From the NCBI GenBank assembly GCA_037447655.1, contig JBBHKE010002163.1:1-19918 (forward strand): 19,918 nucleotides of DNA, written 5' to 3'. Each line of letters starts with the position of its first letter. Position 1 is the first letter of the stretch. Below the pieces are notes generated by a model. The model saw nothing but the letters and a program-made list of their open reading frames with translations. It was not told the origin of the DNA and ran no database searches. Below, piece after piece: positions 16,957 through 19,918 of the stretch. The translations under genes were made by a program, and so were the position numbers. This DNA comes from Zygnema cylindricum. Taxonomy: Eukaryota > Streptophyta > Zygnematophyceae > Zygnematales > Zygnemataceae.

Positions 16957-17023
16957 TAGGGTTTAGTGTTTAGGGTTGTTTTTTATAAAAAAAAAACAAA
17001 AACAGATAAATTAAACCCTAAAC
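16957..17023. repeat. Inverted telomere-like TTTAGGG motifs
   Basis: TAGGGTTTAGTGTTTAGGGTT (given as TAGGGTTTAG then TGTTTAGGGTT) at 16957-16977 faces AACCCTAAAC at 17014-17023, with a poly(A)-rich middle. The unit matches the plant-type telomere repeat TTTAGGG, but only one or two units are present per side, so it may be a short interstitial remnant or coincidence. Confidence 0.4.
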
Positions 17024-17125
17024 ATACGGTCGCGCGGAGAATACGGGTGACGTAGACGCCTTCGGCACCCCCTGTGGGGTCAAAAAGTTGCAAGATTGCA
17101 AAGTTGCAAGACTCAGCGTTGTACT

Positions 17126-17348
17126 GTACACCATATATCGCTATTGGTGTTAACAATATTTTCGCCACTTAAAACATCTTTTCTCCATACACACATGTCC
17201 AATATTTAATTTGAGACTGCCAATCGGAAGCTAAGAATCCTACCTTTCAATCGCAGCCGTCACATCCAAAATCCGACATGTGTATACGGATAAAAAATGT
17301 TTCAAGTGGCAAAAAAAACATTAACCCTGATAGCGATTCACGGTGTAG
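17126..17348. mobile_element. CTACACCG-end MITE with long TIRs
   Basis: The left side (GTACACCATATATCGCTATT, then GGTGTTAACAATATTTTCGC and CACTTAAAACATCTTTTCTC) is mirrored by the right side ending TTAACCCTGATAGCGATTCA followed by CGGTGTAG. Inverted similarity extends over about 70-75 bases per arm. At 223 bp with a ~70-bp centre this is the best-preserved medium member and can serve as the family reference. Confidence 0.8.
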
Positions 17349-17361
17349 TCGCCGATCCTTA

Positions 17362-18408
17362 GGGTGAAGTTCCATCATACGTTTCTGTAATAGTACGGCA
17401 AACTCTACATACCTGGTCGATTGAGTCGATGTTCCATCACGTAGAGTATGTAAGGTACGTGTTGTAAAATGAATGGTGCCACGCAAGCTACGATCCGATA
17501 TTGAATATCTTTTAGATTTTAAACACCGACAAACTTAGCTTCAAATCATTGTTCAAAAGTAGGCATTTTTATGGTAGGCATTTGGTCGGCGCCTTTATCG
17601 TAAGTTGTGTTATGGGCTTTTCATGTGATATTCTTAAATCGCTACTTTGATCAGCGATCGTCCGATCGTCCGAATCTAACGGTGTAAATAATTTTTTTGG
17701 TCCGAATGTTTTAATTGGTCCAATTTTTGGTCCGATTGTTTTAATTGGTCCGAATAGGTCCGAATACAGTATGGGTCTTAAGGTCATATTGTATGTTTTG
17801 CATACAATAGGCATATTGTATGGGCCTACTTTCACCTACTTGTGAACTATGCTTAAAATCTTCACTTTTCTACCATGTACCTGCGTACGAAGTGATCATA
17901 CGACAGAACTTTTATACTTTTGGCAGACGCCAATCTGTGCGCCAGCTTATTTTTTAGGGTTTATGTTTTCGAAAATAACGAAAGTCCTTTGAGAGAAATA
18001 GGGTGACGAACAAAAGTTACCGAAAATAGCGTGACGAAAGAATGTTACGAAATTTCGTTTTTATTTTCGGTTGTATTTTGGAAAGCGCGTGTCATGTGCA
18101 AATCTTAAGATTTTTCGTTGGTTTTCCATCATGACACGTAGCTTAATCGTCCAGCGTGTCACGAACTTTTTTTTTCTGTATCTGCCAACCCACCTCCTCG
18201 TGGTGGGTTGACAGTTACAGAAAAAAAATGAAGCGAACTCTTCGCAGATGAACATCCGACGGCCATTATTACTTCTAAGACCTTCGAAGAGTATCGGCAA
18301 GATTCTCTATAATGTTGTTTTTCGTATAAAAACAAAATAGGACATTTAGTACGGAGGGTCGTGGATTTCTGTAAACTACGCCACTTTTCGCATGGTGGAA
18401 CATCACCC
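17362..18408. mobile_element. PIF/Harbinger-like foldback MITE, copy 2, interrupted
   Basis: The left end GGGTGAAGTTCCATCAT and the right end ATGGTGGAACATCACCC are imperfect inverted repeats. TTA flanks both sides (17359-17361 and 18409-18411). Removing the nested 305-bp element and one 8-bp duplication leaves about 734 bp, almost the 728 bp of copy 1. A central hairpin is formed by CAACCCACC (18186-18194) and GGTGGGTTG (18202-18210), extended with interruptions by TTTTTTTTCTGTA and its partner TTACAGAAAAAAAA. No transposase frame is present. Confidence 0.75.
17547..17851. mobile_element. hAT-like MITE nested in the Harbinger-like element
   Basis: The ends CATTGTTCAAAAGTAGGC and CCTACTTGTGAACTATG are inverted. 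The flanking octamers CTTCAAAT (17539-17546) and CTTAAAAT (17852-17859) differ at one base, supporting an 8-bp target duplication. The interior has a cluster of GGTCCGAAT-type repeats and paired CATACAATA motifs. The element at 19555-19860 is the same family with only about 15 differences by eye. The minus-strand open frame common to both arises from these repeats and is not considered a gene. Confidence 0.85.
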
Positions 18409-18411
18409 TTA

Positions 18412-19500
18412 GTTTGTCAACTAGAAGTGACAAGCTGCGTAGACAAATCCCGGAGTTCGTTATGGGTTTTCAAACTTTCGGAAGGAAATCGTGATTCATT
18501 TTCCAGTTTGGATTTTTGAATCATCATTTTCAGTACCATTTCCGTGTCAAACCGTCCGTTGATTCGTTCCTGCTTCCACAATTCCACGCGGACGTCTCAA
18601 AATGTATCGTCCGTACACGATGCATAATTTGTACCAACCGTATGCGTGTCCATTAAAGCATAACTGCCTCAACCGGCCGTTGTACTTATTTTCGTACAAT
18701 TGCGGGTTGAAATTCCGTGCGTACGATTGGGACTCCTCAGAGAAGTATTGTTCAAAACGTGCGATTTTTTCAAATTTTTCGATTGAAACGTATAATTCGT
18801 GACGATTTTGAAAATCGCAAAAAAATGTCTACTGTAAACTGAAACTCACAATTTACGGGAAAAGTACAATATTTCCGTAATATGTACGGTTTTTTTACGG
18901 AAATGTACGGAATTCGAGGAAAAGATACGTCGTAGTTATTGGTACTTTCTGTTCAGTGAACTGAACAGAAATATCACGGAACTTGTACGTCTCTTCATCA
19001 AAAATGTACGGACATTTTCGAAAAGAGACGTTGAAACGTCACACTATTTTCGCGCGGTAAGTTTGAAAATTGTACGGGCGTTTTCTTTAAACCTTTTTGA
19101 AAGAAGCCGCCATGAAATATTGAAAACGAAACCTCAAAATCACGGAAATTGATAAAAATGTGCCCTTATGGACGTTCGAACATGGGTGCGATAGAGATCT
19201 AGCGTAGACTAATTTACATTTTCCGCTTCCAGTTGATGAAGAAATGTCAGAAACTTTCATCAACTGTCATATTTATCCAAATAATTATAATTTTTTACGC
19301 TCATTTAACGGAAGACTTACAAACTGCGCTATATGTAATTTTTTTTTGTTTTAAGTATACGGAATTGTATGGATTAAATCCATTAACGATTTTTTACGAT
19401 TTGTTCAAAAGATTCAATGCGTTCATTACGTATAATTCGTTGCGATTGAAACGTTTGCACTAATCGCTATGAACAATTATGCCTCAGAGTTATACAGTAC
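18412..19500. repeat. Repeat-derived segment with hairpins and TACGG motifs
   Basis: No gene is visible. Features seen: a hairpin with exact 11-bp arms TTTCTGTTCAG (18946-18956) and CTGAACAGAAA (18961-18971); a second with arms CAGTTGATGAA (19230-19240) and TTCATCAACTG (19256-19266); many TACGG/TTACGG/TGTACGG motifs between 18850 and 19080; and a 20-bp direct repeat, ACGTATAATTCGTGACGATT at 18788 and ACGTATAATTCGTTGCGATT at 19428. The texture resembles the interior of the Harbinger-like elements, and the first hairpin could be the centre of another foldback whose ends I cannot define. Confidence 0.45.
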
Positions 19501-19507
19501 ATATACA

Positions 19508-19918
19508 GTACACCCGGTATCGCTTATTAAGTTATTAGGATAAATGTATTTTTGCATAGTTCAAAAGTAGGCGTTTTTATGGTAGGTCTTTGGTCGGCGC
19601 CTTTATCGTAAGTTGTGTTATGGGCTTTTCATGTGATATTCTTAGATCGCTACTTTGATCAGCGACCGTCCGATCGTCCAAATCTGACGGTGTAAATAAA
19701 ATTTTCTGGTCCGAATGATTTAATTGGTCCAATTTTTGGTCCGAATGTTTTAATTGGTCTGAATAGGTACGAATACAATATGGGTCTTAAGGTCATATTG
19801 TATGTTTTGCATACAATAGGCATATTGTATGGGCCTACTTTCACCTACTTTTGAACTATGATTTGTTGCCACTTAAAACCTTTTTTTCTCCGTACACAAT
19901 ATTCAGATTTTTAATCCG
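19508..19918 (+). mobile_element. CTACACCG-end element, interrupted and cut by the window end
   Basis: It starts GTACACCCGGTATCGCTTAT and runs to TATTTTTG at 19554. After a nested hAT-like element it resumes at 19861 with the family block GTTGCCACTTAAAACC and TTCTCCGTACACAA. Its right half lies outside the window. Confidence 0.7.
19555..19860. mobile_element. hAT-like MITE, second copy, nested
   Basis: The 17-bp ends CATAGTTCAAAAGTAGG and CCTACTTTTGAACTATG are exact reverse complements. The flanking octamers TATTTTTG and ATTTGTTG match at five of eight positions, a weak trace of a target duplication. The host element's normal sequence (TTTTTGCCACTTAAAAC) is interrupted exactly here, which confirms the insertion. 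The interior aligns with 17547-17851 end to end with one single-base indel. Confidence 0.85.

Noticed and set aside
17569-17835. Minus-strand frame with repeated GPIK/FGPK motifs, present again at 19659-19844
   Set aside because: It lies inside a hAT-like MITE, mirrors GGTCCGAAT DNA repeats and is shared only because the element is repeated.
1-19918. CRISPR arrays, tRNA or rRNA genes, bacterial promoters or operons
   Set aside because: No regularly spaced repeats, cloverleaf-compatible sequences or clustered prokaryotic genes were seen; the split gene shows that the DNA is eukaryotic.

Overview
The window reads as eukaryotic nuclear DNA, most likely from a streptophyte (land plant or charophycean green alga). 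This is an inference from four things: a split gene with GT-AG introns encoding an armadillo-like plus double-BTB protein of the plant At1g04390 type; a plant-like last exon of aconitate hydratase; TTTAGGG-type telomere-like motifs; and many small terminal-inverted-repeat (TIR) elements. No bacterial operon, CRISPR array, rRNA or tRNA was seen.

Layout. 1-952: a DNA transposon-like unit bounded by a 16-bp TIR, cut at or near the window edge. 953-4015: a repeat block in which two almost identical ~550-bp direct copies of a CTACACCG-end element, each next to a GATATATCG-rich palindromic repeat, flank a 1.7-kb segment carrying an isolated, well-preserved aconitase last exon on the minus strand (3030-3101). 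4014-5100: a 63-bp repeat, a ~730-bp PIF/Harbinger-like foldback element with TTA target duplications and a 56-bp perfect palindrome near its middle, then a TCGGTTA-rich stretch. 5234-15283: the one substantial gene, on the plus strand, with a candidate TATA box, a long leader with a GA microsatellite and a nested TIR element, nine coding exons and a stop at 15281-15283. 15284-16680: 3' flank with CT-rich, 29-bp tandem and hAT-like repeats. 16680-19918: almost wholly transposon-derived, with CTACACCG-end elements, a second Harbinger-like copy split by a hAT-like element, and a further CTACACCG-end element split by the same hAT-like family.

The main gene encodes roughly 1,160 residues: an N-terminal alpha-helical (ARM/HEAT-like) region over exons 1-7, BTB/POZ domain 1 at the end of exon 7, and BTB/POZ domain 2 with a helical C-terminus in exons 8-9. 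BTB proteins of this kind are usually expected to be adaptors, often for Cullin-3 ubiquitin ligases; that role is family-level inference. Several exon edges are ambiguous and the exon 6/7 junction is the weakest point of the model.

I do not see a convincing new functional system. The most unusual signals are the orphan aconitase exon between near-identical direct repeats, the long perfect palindrome, the nested and related TIR families, and the pairs of in-frame alternative splice sites.
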